Assembly (NCBI GenBank): GCA_938004075.1
Contig: CALKWP010000209.1
Location: forward strand, 1 to 6,456
Reading direction: 5' to 3'
Length of the DNA stretch: 6,456 nt
Source: an uncultured Methanomassiliicoccales archaeon
GTDB taxonomy: Archaea > Thermoplasmatota > Thermoplasmata > SG8-5
The notes beneath the pieces are model-generated. The model was not told where the DNA came from. It saw only the letters and a list, made by a program, of their open reading frames with translations, and did not search any database. The position numbers and the translations under genes were made by a program. Below are positions 1-5,409 of the stretch, piece after piece. Positions within the stretch are counted from its first letter, which is position 1, and the number at the start of each line of letters is the position of its first letter.

Positions 1-14
1 GACCTCCAACGGAG

Positions 15-87
15 AATGTCCGCTTCTGACATGGGTGAATTTCCGCTTTGGGTCGATACCCGTACTAGGCATATGTCGCTTTGGACC
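15..87. repeat. Three imperfect copies of a short TCCGCTTTGG-like motif
   Basis: Three related stretches lie at about 15-30 (AATGTCCGCTTCTGAC), 37-54 (GAATTTCCGCTTTGGGTC) and 71-87 (ATATGTCGCTTTGGACC). The first two are in the flank beyond the LOTUS gene, and the third overlaps that gene's last codons and stop. A small GGGT-CGAT-ACCC hairpin sits at 50-61. No gene is seen in 1-64. The motif resembles degenerate intergenic repeat debris seen in gammaproteobacteria, but that is an impression and was not checked. The copies are short and divergent, so chance is possible. Confidence 0.35.
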
Positions 88-988
88 TGAACCAAGTTAA
101 GGTCGCCTCTCCTGGTTGCCCATGCTCGCGACGAATATCGAACTGACCAGACTCGTGCAGTACCTGCCGCCAACTACTGCAACCATAACGCGAAGGAATG
201 TGCTCTGGCTCGGATGCACGTGCAAACTCGATAGCGTCTTGAAGAAACGTCCATCCATCCTTGGCATGAGCCTCTTCAGCATCACGCAGCACATTCACGA
301 TAGTGCATGAAGGCCAATTAACCCCTGCCCCCCCTGGATAGATGCCGTGAATCATGAAGTCCATGAACTCTGGCGAGCGCATCACTGAAGCCGAGTACTC
401 CCGCGCTTCTACAATATGCTTAGCCCAATTACGAAGCTCTTCGTAGTGAGCGTCTACCTGCTTGTTGCACTCCTCAAGATAGCCAAGAGCTTTTTGGCAA
501 CCAGGCACAGACCACATGTCGTGGATTTCCAGGAAGTGATGAACCAGTTCATTTCGCAGGTCCACCAAATCCGCCAGCTTCCGCTCAGTCTCCTTGAAAT
601 GCTCTTCCTGCATCTCCATACGGAAGCTAATCCGTATCCAAGGTAGGCTAGGCTCGACTTGATGAGGCTCTGATTCACTAGAGGCATCATCAGTAAGTGC
701 CGGTGTCACAAGCGCACCTGTCAGGTCGCCAACGACCTGCCCCAGAGTCTTCTTCGCGACCGCCTTAAGCTGACTCTCTTTGATTCGTTGCAGCTCAGCA
801 ATCGGCCCAGCCAGGTCCTTCTCTGCAACAAGGCTTTTCACCAAGCGCTCGTACTGTTGAAGAATCAAAACCGCACGACCGAACTTCCGCTGAACCTCAC
901 GTTGAAGCGTCTGAAGCGCTTCCTGGTCAACGGTAGGCGAGGCTCCCTCATCCTGTGGAGCGAGAAATTCAGTTGTTGTTTCTTCCAT
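65..988 (-). CDS. OST-HTH/LOTUS domain protein with a HEPN-like RNxxxH motif
   Basis: A soluble 307-residue protein with no signal peptide or membrane segment. Residues about 229-302 match the OST-HTH/LOTUS fold pattern: a leading helix, then GWTFLQ, a Pro-x5-Tyr-Gly turn (IPSRYG), SSWRQVL, and a strand pair ending FDIRRE followed by TLTW. LOTUS domains bind RNA in eukaryotes and are often tied to RNA metabolism in bacteria. The central part (about 26-90 and 125-200) is helical and charged. It includes LRNELVHH, in which R145-N146-x3-H150 fits the RX4-6H active-site motif of HEPN ribonucleases. The ATG at 988 is chosen over a TTG at 1030 because the extra 14 codons would lie inside the upstream gene's terminator. 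The SD is weak (AAGCGG). The role is unknown; RNA binding or cleavage is inferred. The LOTUS call is fairly sure, the HEPN call tentative. Confidence 0.78.
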   Translation of the reverse strand: MEETTTEFLAPQDEGASPTVDQEALQTLQREVQRKFGRAVLILQQYERLVKSLVAEKDLAGPIAELQRIKESQLKAVAKKTLGQVVGDLTGALVTPALTDDASSESEPHQVEPSLPWIRISFRMEMQEEHFKETERKLADLVDLRNELVHHFLEIHDMWSVPGCQKALGYLEECNKQVDAHYEELRNWAKHIVEAREYSASVMRSPEFMDFMIHGIYPGGAGVNWPSCTIVNVLRDAEEAHAKDGWTFLQDAIEFARASEPEHIPSRYGCSSWRQVLHESGQFDIRREHGQPGEATLTWFRSKATYA

Positions 989-1009
989 GCCGCTTAGCTT
1001 ACTGCAGTA

Positions 1010-1041
1010 CAAATAAATACGGCCCACCAATTGGCAGGCCG
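1010..1041 (-). terminator. Intrinsic terminator of the BI-1/YccA gene
   Basis: On the minus strand, 24 bp after the BI-1 stop, a 22-nt hairpin (1041 down to 1020) has a 9-bp stem CGGCCTGCC/GGTGGGCCG with two G-T wobbles and an AATT loop. It is followed by the U-rich run TATTTATTTG. It separates the membrane-protein gene from the LOTUS gene, so the latter probably depends on read-through or its own promoter. Confidence 0.75.
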
Positions 1042-1064
1042 CAGAACTTTTGAGGCATTCGCTA

Positions 1065-1739
1065 TCAATCGTCGAGAGAGATGCCCAGAAGCTGCAAGAG
1101 TGACAGGAAGAGGTTCAGCACGTTGAGGTACATGCTGACTGCGGCCATAACGTAGTTGTCTTCTTCACCTCGCACCAAACGGCTGGTGTCGTAGAGAATG
1201 AAGCCCGAGAACAACAGAGCGGCAACTGCAGAGACACCTGCGTGCAATGCTGGGATGAACATCGCTGTGATGCTGGCAAGCAGGACCACAATCAAGCCAG
1301 CAAACAGGAAGCCACCCATACGGGTGAAATTTTTGCCTGTCTTGTGGACATAGGCCGTCAAGGCAAGCGTTACTGCAGTCGTGAGAACCGCTGCAGTCAG
1401 CACCGTGCTGCTACCACCAGGCATGTTGATGTAGTGGCTCAATGTAGGTCCTAGGCCCAGACCGCTCAAACCAGTAAAGGTCAGCATCGCGGGCACAGCT
1501 GCAGCTGTGTTCCGTTTCTTGTGCAGGTAGAACAGAGGTACCAGACCAAGCAAAGTGAACAGGATGCCAGCCAAAGAACCAAACCCCGCCAACATGCTGA
1601 TACCAGCGCCAACGCCTGCAACGCCAGTCGATAGCGCGAGCAATTGGTAAGTATTGCGAATAACGCGGTTCGTATCGGGTGCGGCATAGGCGCCGTACTC
1701 TGTTTTGCTCAGGTCAATAACGCGGGCTTCAGTGCTCAT
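1065..1739 (-). CDS. Bax inhibitor-1/YccA family inner-membrane protein
   Basis: A 224-residue protein of the TMBIM/BI-1 family, about the usual length. It has a polar N-terminus (1-30) with VIRNTYQLLAL entering the first membrane helix. About seven hydrophobic segments follow, at roughly 31-50, 54-72, 81-103, 112-130, 142-162, 165-185 and 198-219. The family signature is clear in GGFLFAGLIVVLL, SGFILYDTSRLV and the C-terminal YLNVLNLFLSLLQLLG. E. coli YccA is a substrate and modulator of the FtsH protease, and Bacillus YetJ is a pH-sensitive calcium leak. In YetJ-type proteins a pair of Asp residues forms the sensor. Here D184 is present, but the later position appears to be N206 (compared from memory). 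Which role applies cannot be decided from sequence. The gene starts at ATG 1739 behind a perfect SD and ends just before a terminator, so it is probably monocistronic. It looks distinct from the usual chromosomal Pseudomonas YccA. Confidence 0.92.
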   Translation of the reverse strand: MSTEARVIDLSKTEYGAYAAPDTNRVIRNTYQLLALSTGVAGVGAGISMLAGFGSLAGILFTLLGLVPLFYLHKKRNTAAAVPAMLTFTGLSGLGLGPTLSHYINMPGGSSTVLTAAVLTTAVTLALTAYVHKTGKNFTRMGGFLFAGLIVVLLASITAMFIPALHAGVSAVAALLFSGFILYDTSRLVRGEEDNYVMAAVSMYLNVLNLFLSLLQLLGISLDD

Positions 1740-1750
1740 AGCAGTTCATA

Positions 1751-1759
1751 ACCTCCTTT
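1751..1759 (-). promoter_or_regulatory. Perfect ribosome binding site with long spacer before the BI-1 gene
   Basis: The minus strand reads AAAGGAGGT here, a full anti-SD match, but it is 11 nt from the annotated ATG at 1739. Another ATG at 1749 lies only 1 nt after the SD and would encode six codons, ending in a TGA that overlaps the start of the real gene. The family-like N-terminus supports ATG 1739. The nested six-codon ORF could be chance or a minor leader. Confidence 0.6.
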
Positions 1760-1780
1760 AGGTTGTGGCGATACTCTATG

Positions 1781-1791
1781 TGGTGCCACCA
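1781..1791. promoter_or_regulatory. Dyad TGGTGCCACCA in the divergent intergenic region
   Basis: A perfect 5-bp inverted repeat around a single C lies in the 173-bp gap between the divergently oriented BI-1 gene and the small plus-strand ORF. Its place upstream of both genes would suit an operator, but no regulator is recognised. Promoter elements in the gap are weak by eye. On the minus strand there is an extended -10-like TGTGATACT, with TTGAAA about 21 bp before the hexamer, which is too far. On the plus strand, TACGAT has a poor -35. Confidence 0.25.
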
Positions 1792-1912
1792 TCCCAATAA
1801 ACCAAGTATCACAAGATTAATTGTTCCGTTTTTTCAAACTATTTAGCCCATTCGTCATGCCAAAACCTGAGCTACGATTCATCATCGTTTGACCACTTGG
1901 AGGTAAGGGCTG

Positions 1913-2110
1913 ATGAAAAAAGTGCAATCTTCCATTCAACGCGGTGCTGAATACGTCTGCACCAAGATTGGTGATGTCGTCACAGCGATTGAGCAAGTAG
2001 CCGTCGTAAAGGGCCTCCCTATGTGGGAAGTTGAACGAAGGCTTGGAGCAGGCATACGGAAACGACTTATCGTGTCGGCCCGTTCACTGATGCCCGTACC
2101 GAATTGCTAA
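1913..2110 (+). CDS. Small hypothetical protein upstream of tag, possibly frameshifted
   Basis: A 65-residue ORF with a strong SD (GGAGGT at 1899-1904, 8-nt spacer) and an ATG start. I do not recognise it. The first about 45 residues look like a real helical soluble protein (IGDVVTAIEQVAVVKGLPMWEVERRL). After that the frame becomes Arg-rich and less natural. The +2 frame, open from about 2037, ends in TYRVGPFTDARTELLI and a TGA at 2113-2115, which looks more protein-like, and the +1 frame offers LEQAYGNDL in between. An indel, or two, near 2045-2070 is therefore suspected, and the original gene may have ended at 2115. It lies 16 bp, or 11 bp if shifted, before the tag ATG, so the two are probably co-transcribed and possibly translationally coupled. 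Function unknown. Confidence 0.5.
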   Translation: MKKVQSSIQRGAEYVCTKIGDVVTAIEQVAVVKGLPMWEVERRLGAGIRKRLIVSARSLMPVPNC

Positions 2111-2126
2111 TTTGAAAGTCGAATCC

Positions 2127-2699
2127 ATGCAGCGCTGCCCTTGGTGCGAGGGTTTCGACCTTTACCGTGAATACCACGACAAAGAGTGGGGAGTCCCTCT
2201 ACACAACGACCGAGCATTGTTCGAGTTGCTGATTCTGGAAGGGGCACAGGCCGGCTTATCCTGGTCCACGGTCCTTAAAAAGCGTGAGCACTATCGGAAG
2301 GTGTTCGATAGCTTCGTGCCAGACCTGATTGCCAACTACGGCGATGAGAAGGTGGCGGCGCTGCTGGCTGACCCCGGAATTATCCGCAACCGGGCCAAGG
2401 TTGCCGCGACCATCCAGAATGCCAAGTCGTTTCTGGCCCTAACTGCCAGCGGTCAATCGTTCAGCGAGTTTCTTTGGGGATTTGTTGGCGGAGTCCCCAT
2501 CCAAAACGCTTGGAACAACTTATCAGAGGTACCTGCCAAAACCGCGCAGTCTGACGCCATGAGCAAGGCGCTTTCGAAAGCTGGTTTCAAGTTCGTGGGT
2601 TCGACTATCTGCTATGCATTCATGCAGGCATCCGGGATGGTCAATGACCACCTTGTCAGCTGTCCGCGATATACAGCGGTAAGCCAACACACTATTTAA
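2127..2699 (+). CDS. tag: DNA-3-methyladenine glycosylase I
   Basis: A cytoplasmic base-excision repair enzyme that removes 3-methyladenine from alkylated DNA, leaving an abasic site. The 190-residue protein aligns without gaps to the numbering of E. coli Tag. Zinc ligands are C4, H17, H175 and C179. Base-recognition residues are Y16, E38 and W46 within LEGAQAGLSW. The C-terminal FKFVGSTICYAFMQASGMVNDH is the family signature. An in-frame TTG at 2112 would add five residues, but ATG 2127 reproduces the family N-terminus (MQRCPWC). The SD is weak (GAAAG), so translation may be coupled to the small ORF just upstream. Chromosomes usually carry their own tag, so an accessory location would make this a second copy, which is inference. 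No ada or other alkylation gene is visible here. Confidence 0.96.
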   Translation: MQRCPWCEGFDLYREYHDKEWGVPLHNDRALFELLILEGAQAGLSWSTVLKKREHYRKVFDSFVPDLIANYGDEKVAALLADPGIIRNRAKVAATIQNAKSFLALTASGQSFSEFLWGFVGGVPIQNAWNNLSEVPAKTAQSDAMSKALSKAGFKFVGSTICYAFMQASGMVNDHLVSCPRYTAVSQHTI

Positions 2700-2912
2700 C
2701 GCCTGAGTCCTTTGTGACACAAGACTAGACATTTTTGGCCAAAGGCGTAGCCTGAAATCGAACCCCGACGAGCAGTAAGCCGGGGCAAAAATAAACATTG
2801 CGATAGGAGGCAGAATGACTGTGAGTCCGCCGCAAATTGAGATGATTGCGTAGTGCCCAAACGGCGAAAGCTGTAACGCTTCGGTCAATTGCTACGAAGC
2901 CAAGGATTTACG
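2700..2912 (+). other. Intergenic region with clustered short palindromes, no confident gene
   Basis: Between tag and the terminator there are several short dyads: TTGTGACACAA (2712-2722), TTTGGCCAAA (2734-2743), AGGCGTAGCCT (2743-2753) and CCCCG/CGGGG (2763-2767 with 2781-2785). ACGCCT at 2699-2704 could also pair with AGGCGT at 2743-2748. None has a U-tract of its own. The stretch could be a structured 3' UTR of tag or a small RNA ending at the 2913-2941 terminator. A minus-strand frame from TTG 2888 encodes a hydrophobic-looking N-terminus (GHYAIISICGGLTVILPPIAM), but it has no SD and runs antisense into tag, so I do not call it. Confidence 0.3.
2815..2853 (+). CDS. Candidate 12-codon ORF with a strong ribosome binding site
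   Basis: TAGGAGGCAG precedes ATG 2815 (AGGAGG, then CAGA), and the frame reads MTVSPPQIEMIA before TAG at 2851-2853. The frame stays open past that TAG to about 3000 and includes CPNGESCNASVNCYEAK. This could be a remnant of a longer gene broken by a stop, or chance. The SD is the only solid evidence. Confidence 0.15.
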   Translation: MTVSPPQIEMIA

Positions 2913-2941
2913 AAGCCCAAGCTTGAAACGCTTGGGCTTTT
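2913..2941. terminator. Strong hairpin terminator between convergent units
   Basis: A perfect 10-bp stem AAGCCCAAGC/GCTTGGGCTT (2913-2922 with 2930-2939) with a 7-nt loop is followed on the plus strand by TTTTCGC. The U-run makes it best for plus-strand transcripts coming from tag. It also lies immediately past the minus-strand operon stop at 2945, but in that direction only TTCGTAAAT follows, so leftward termination is less certain. Confidence 0.75.
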
Positions 2942-2944
2942 CGC

Positions 2945-3172
2945 TTACTGGCCGTCCTTATTGCCAATACTAGGCGCGGCAATTGAGGGGTCTGGCGCAT
3001 CTTCAATGCCCCAATCACCCCATTGATACCAATCGTCCCCAAGCATTTCTGCCGGATGCTGAGTCCGACCCGAACCGTTCCCGCACTGGAGGTCTTTGGC
3101 TGGGCAATATTTGTCGCAGCCCCAGCAGATGCGCTCCGGGTGCTTCGGGTGGAGAGGGAATTTCTTAGCCAC
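2945..3172 (-). CDS. DUF3079 family Cys4 protein
   Basis: A 75-residue protein of the uncharacterised DUF3079 family, recognised by KKFPLHPKHPERICWGCDKY, CGNGSxRTQHPAE and GDDWYxWG. Four cysteines (C16, C19, C23, C30, in a CxxCx3Cx6C pattern) suggest bound zinc or an iron-sulfur cluster, with conserved His residues at 8, 11 and 39. The start is GTG 3172, which gives the family N-terminus (M)AKKFPLHP. A longer frame reaching 3310 exists but overlaps the upstream gene extensively and adds nothing family-like. The GTG overlaps the end of the flavin reductase gene by 8 bp (GTGGCTAA), so translation is probably coupled; the GAGG before it is only 3 nt away. The C-terminal about 20 residues are polar and probably disordered. 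It is the last gene of the operon. Function unknown. Confidence 0.88.
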   Translation of the reverse strand: MAKKFPLHPKHPERICWGCDKYCPAKDLQCGNGSGRTQHPAEMLGDDWYQWGDWGIEDAPDPSIAAPSIGNKDGQ

Positions 3173-3728
3173 GAACCTCAAACCCGTCGCCCGTAGCCAA
3201 AAAGCTGCCACCGGCAATGTAATGAATCGTTCGTTGCTGCTCGTTCTCGAAAGTCCAGCGTCCATTGTTGAACACCGCTGGGTCAGCCCAAGCAGCCACC
3301 ACTTCTGCAATAAACAGGTCGTAGCGCTTTTGATTGTGCTCTTCGGGTATCACTTTGCACTCCAGCCAAGCAACACACTCCTCAATCAGAGGTGCCTGAA
3401 CCTTCGAGGCCTGCGAAGTGCCAACTGAGTAGGCTGCAAACTTATCCAATTCGCGGCCAGATTGCGAACCGACAGCCAGCACCTTATCAGCGATGGCTTT
3501 GCTCGGAATACTCAGAACGAACTCCCCGCTGCCTTCAATAAGCTCTCGCGTGAAGGAACGGCCATCAACGACCACAGCAACCTTGGGCGGGTCGAAATCG
3601 AGAGGCATGGCCCAGGAAGCAGCCATCACATTTCGCCGCTGACCATGAGCGCTTGACACCAAGGTCACCGGACCGTGATTCAACAGGAGGTAGGATTTGG
3701 CCAGCTCTACTGGTTCGATTCTTATCAT
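3165..3728 (-). CDS. Flavin reductase-like FMN-binding split-barrel protein
   Basis: A 187-residue cytoplasmic protein of the flavin reductase/flavoredoxin-like domain family. Such proteins bind FMN in a dimeric split barrel and often reduce free flavin with NAD(P)H or act as flavin-containing oxidoreductases. The match is seen in GPVTLVSSAHGQRRNVMAASW (17-39), MPLDFDPPKVAVVVDGRSFT (41-60), GEFVLSIP (68-75) and the later AAYSVGTSQASKVQAPLIEECVAWLECKV (98-126), which are the usual ordered blocks. Length is typical. It starts at ATG 3728, with a weak SD, 34 bp after the HugZ-like gene, the largest gap in the operon. Its end overlaps the DUF3079 gene. Substrate and cofactor preference cannot be read from sequence. 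It is the second split-barrel protein in a row, which suggests linked flavin or heme chemistry. Confidence 0.9.
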   Translation of the reverse strand: MIRIEPVELAKSYLLLNHGPVTLVSSAHGQRRNVMAASWAMPLDFDPPKVAVVVDGRSFTRELIEGSGEFVLSIPSKAIADKVLAVGSQSGRELDKFAAYSVGTSQASKVQAPLIEECVAWLECKVIPEEHNQKRYDLFIAEVVAAWADPAVFNNGRWTFENEQQRTIHYIAGGSFLATGDGFEVRG

Positions 3729-3762
3729 TGGTATCTAAGTGTGAATTTTTGGCAGTGATGAA

Positions 3763-4410
3763 TCAGCTTAGATTGGGGACTGCGGCCAATACGGCATCCC
3801 TGAGCGCCCCCTCGTCCAGCGCCCGCCGGTCGCGGAATCCATCCGCAATGTAGTCGATGCCGTAGGGGTCAATGCCCAGCAAGGCGACATTCCTGGGTGC
3901 CAATACGCCAGCTTCTCCAAGCAATCCAGCCTCGGATGCTAACGACAGCTTGTTAGCAGCTCCCAAAGTATCCGATTCCACCCATCCCATCTTTCCAACA
4001 CCCCCGATGTAACGCAACCGCTTGGGGATAATGCGGAAGAACATGAAGTCGAGCTGCAGGTACTGCTCAGCGGCCGGTACATAACGGAGATACCTTGCCA
4101 CCAATTCCTGGCTGGGTTCAAATTGCTCCGCATCACCTATAAGGGTGAGACGTTGTCCATCCTGGACGTTGGCAATACCCGATTCGGTGACTGAAATGCT
4201 GACCTTAGGGTCGGCCAACAAATTCTTCGTATGTTCGGCCAGCGCACTAATCAGCAGGATGGGCTGATGCTGTTCGTCCAACACATTGGGCACCACAGTG
4301 GCGTACGGATACCCAGGCATCTGCAACGACTGTGTCGCCAGCGTGCTGGCGCTAGCGCTATGCAGTAGGTTGATGACCGGTGAGAGCTCGAGCTTCACTT
4401 GGTCATCCAA
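3763..4410 (-). CDS. HugZ-like pyridoxamine 5'-phosphate oxidase-family protein
   Basis: A split-barrel protein of about 215 residues, resembling the HugZ heme-utilisation family. The N-terminal barrel carries STLATQSLQMPGYPYATVVP, then PILLISALAEHTKNLLADPKVSI and a GQRLTLIGDAE strand. The C-terminal part has the RYIGGVGKMGW turn and ALLGIDPYGIDYI followed by helices, like the DUF2470-type end of HugZ proteins. HugZ in Helicobacter and Campylobacter degrades heme. The usual G-G-F-G is G-G-V-G here, and I cannot identify the heme-ligand His, so enzymatic heme cleavage is unproven; it could bind flavin or heme only. The start is uncertain. TTG 4410 overlaps the upstream stop by 8 bp and has no SD. 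GTG 4398, with GGA 7 nt before it, is a good alternative giving a protein four residues shorter. Confidence 0.85.
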   Translation of the reverse strand: MDDQVKLELSPVINLLHSASASTLATQSLQMPGYPYATVVPNVLDEQHQPILLISALAEHTKNLLADPKVSISVTESGIANVQDGQRLTLIGDAEQFEPSQELVARYLRYVPAAEQYLQLDFMFFRIIPKRLRYIGGVGKMGWVESDTLGAANKLSLASEAGLLGEAGVLAPRNVALLGIDPYGIDYIADGFRDRRALDEGALRDAVLAAVPNLS

Positions 4411-4741
4411 TCAGGTGGTGGAACGCTTCATGGACATCGTGGAAGGCGCCATCGACGTCACCCTTGCTTTGGCAGGCAGTTTTCATGGCCGCAATCGACG
4501 CAACCAATTCAGTCGCATCGGTGGAGCGAATTTCGCTGGCCAGTCGCCCTAACTCTCCCACTTTCGCACAAGCATTAGGCAAACGCTCAGGGCCAGGTCG
4601 TGCATGCCAGAGAGGCGCAAGTACCTCGTGGAACGCGTCGACGTCTTTGGCAAAGTGATGATGGTGATGGTCATCAGCAATGGCTGAGCCCAGGCAGGTC
4701 ACGGCCAGCGTCACCCCAAACAACTTGATAAGTTTCTTCAT
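4403..4741 (-). CDS. His-rich secreted (periplasmic) protein of unknown function
   Basis: A 112-residue protein. Residues 1-22 form a clear Sec signal peptide: KKLIK, then a hydrophobic core, then SAIA with probable cleavage before DDHHHHH. The mature N-terminus carries five consecutive histidines (25-29). The rest is helical, with motifs FHEVLAPLWHARPG (37-50), C58, C90 and a C-terminal FHDVHEAFHH (100-109). The His clusters suggest binding of a metal such as Cu, Ni or Zn, or of heme. The two cysteines may form a disulfide. The layout recalls small periplasmic helical bundles, but no CxxCH is present and I do not recognise the family. It lies 2 bp after the DsbA-like gene and overlaps the HugZ-like gene. 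A thiol oxidoreductase upstream and a possible heme protein downstream fit a redox or metal role, which is inferred. Confidence 0.85.
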   Translation of the reverse strand: MKKLIKLFGVTLAVTCLGSAIADDHHHHHFAKDVDAFHEVLAPLWHARPGPERLPNACAKVGELGRLASEIRSTDATELVASIAAMKTACQSKGDVDGAFHDVHEAFHHLIG

Positions 4742-4743
4742 GG

Positions 4744-5409
4744 CTATTTCTCAGTTGCAGCTAATACTTGTTTTATTTCGTTGGCCAGCACCCTTGGGTC
4801 TTCAGCCCCTTGGACTCCCGACTTGCGGTCGAAGACAAATGTCGGCACAGAGTTCACTCCCCATGACCGGGCTTCCTCCTCCATATGTTGGATAAGAGCC
4901 CTGTCCTCGTCAGAGTCGAGATACTCGAGCACCTCGGTCTGGTCATAACCGCAAGCCGCAGCCACATTCGCCAGGACCTCACGGTCACTGACATTCCCGC
5001 CCTGTTCAAATTGTGCCTCAAACAGCTTTTCCACCAGTGCGGAGGCATCGCCCCGTTGTTGCGCCCAATGTATAAGTCGATGGGCCGCCAGGGTGTTGGC
5101 GCGGACCTGGATTTTCTCGAACTGGTAGTCGATACCCAGCGTGGCACCGACCTCACGGATGCGCTGCCAAATCTCTTCCACACGCTCACGGCCACCGAAC
5201 TTTTGAACGAGAAATGGCAAGTACGGCTCGCCTTCTGCCGGCGTATCCGGATTCAAAAAGAATGGACGCCAGCTCAGCACATACTGGAAGTCAGGATTCT
5301 CATCCCGAACAAGTGCTATCGCCCGCTCAAGCCGGCGCAGGCCGACGAAGCACCACGGGCAAACAACGTCAGAGACGACTTCAATAGTTAGCGGTTTGTT
5401 GCTGCTCAT
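4744..5409 (-). CDS. DsbA-family thiol oxidoreductase, FrnE-like
   Basis: A 221-residue thioredoxin-fold protein with a long helical insertion. The active site is C17-P-W-C20 right after the first strand (IEVVSDVVCPWC), and the cis-Pro loop is S187-V-P-T. Between them is the FrnE-type helical domain with VRANTLAAHRL (102-112). FrnE and its relatives (also called 2-hydroxychromene-2-carboxylate isomerase-like) act as disulfide oxidoreductases or isomerases and are linked to oxidative-stress tolerance in Deinococcus. There is no signal peptide, so it is probably cytoplasmic and unlikely to act directly on the secreted His-rich protein next door. ATG 5409 forms a 4-bp ATGA overlap with the HD gene stop and has GGGGA 5 nt upstream. 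An ATG at 5421 would add MGNG and is less likely. Confidence 0.92.
   Translation of the reverse strand: MSSNKPLTIEVVSDVVCPWCFVGLRRLERAIALVRDENPDFQYVLSWRPFFLNPDTPAEGEPYLPFLVQKFGGRERVEEIWQRIREVGATLGIDYQFEKIQVRANTLAAHRLIHWAQQRGDASALVEKLFEAQFEQGGNVSDREVLANVAAACGYDQTEVLEYLDSDEDRALIQHMEEEARSWGVNSVPTFVFDRKSGVQGAEDPRVLANEIKQVLAATEK

Noticed and set aside
989..1030. N-terminal extension of the LOTUS protein from TTG 1030
   Set aside because: It would be encoded by the BI-1 terminator hairpin and U-tract; ATG 988 is a better start.
2745..2785. tRNA-like GGGGTTCGATT on the minus strand
   Set aside because: The T-stem does not pair and no acceptor or anticodon arm is found.
2523..2888. Minus-strand frame with a hydrophobic N-terminus (GHYAIISICGG...)
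   Set aside because: TTG start, no SD, terminator-like hairpin just upstream, and most of it is antisense to tag.
3173..3310. Longer form of the DUF3079 protein
   Set aside because: It overlaps the flavin reductase gene in another frame and adds non-family sequence; GTG 3172 matches the family start.
4885..5391. 168-residue plus-strand frame opposite the DsbA-like gene
   Set aside because: Antisense shadow of a well-supported gene with CPWC and cis-Pro motifs.
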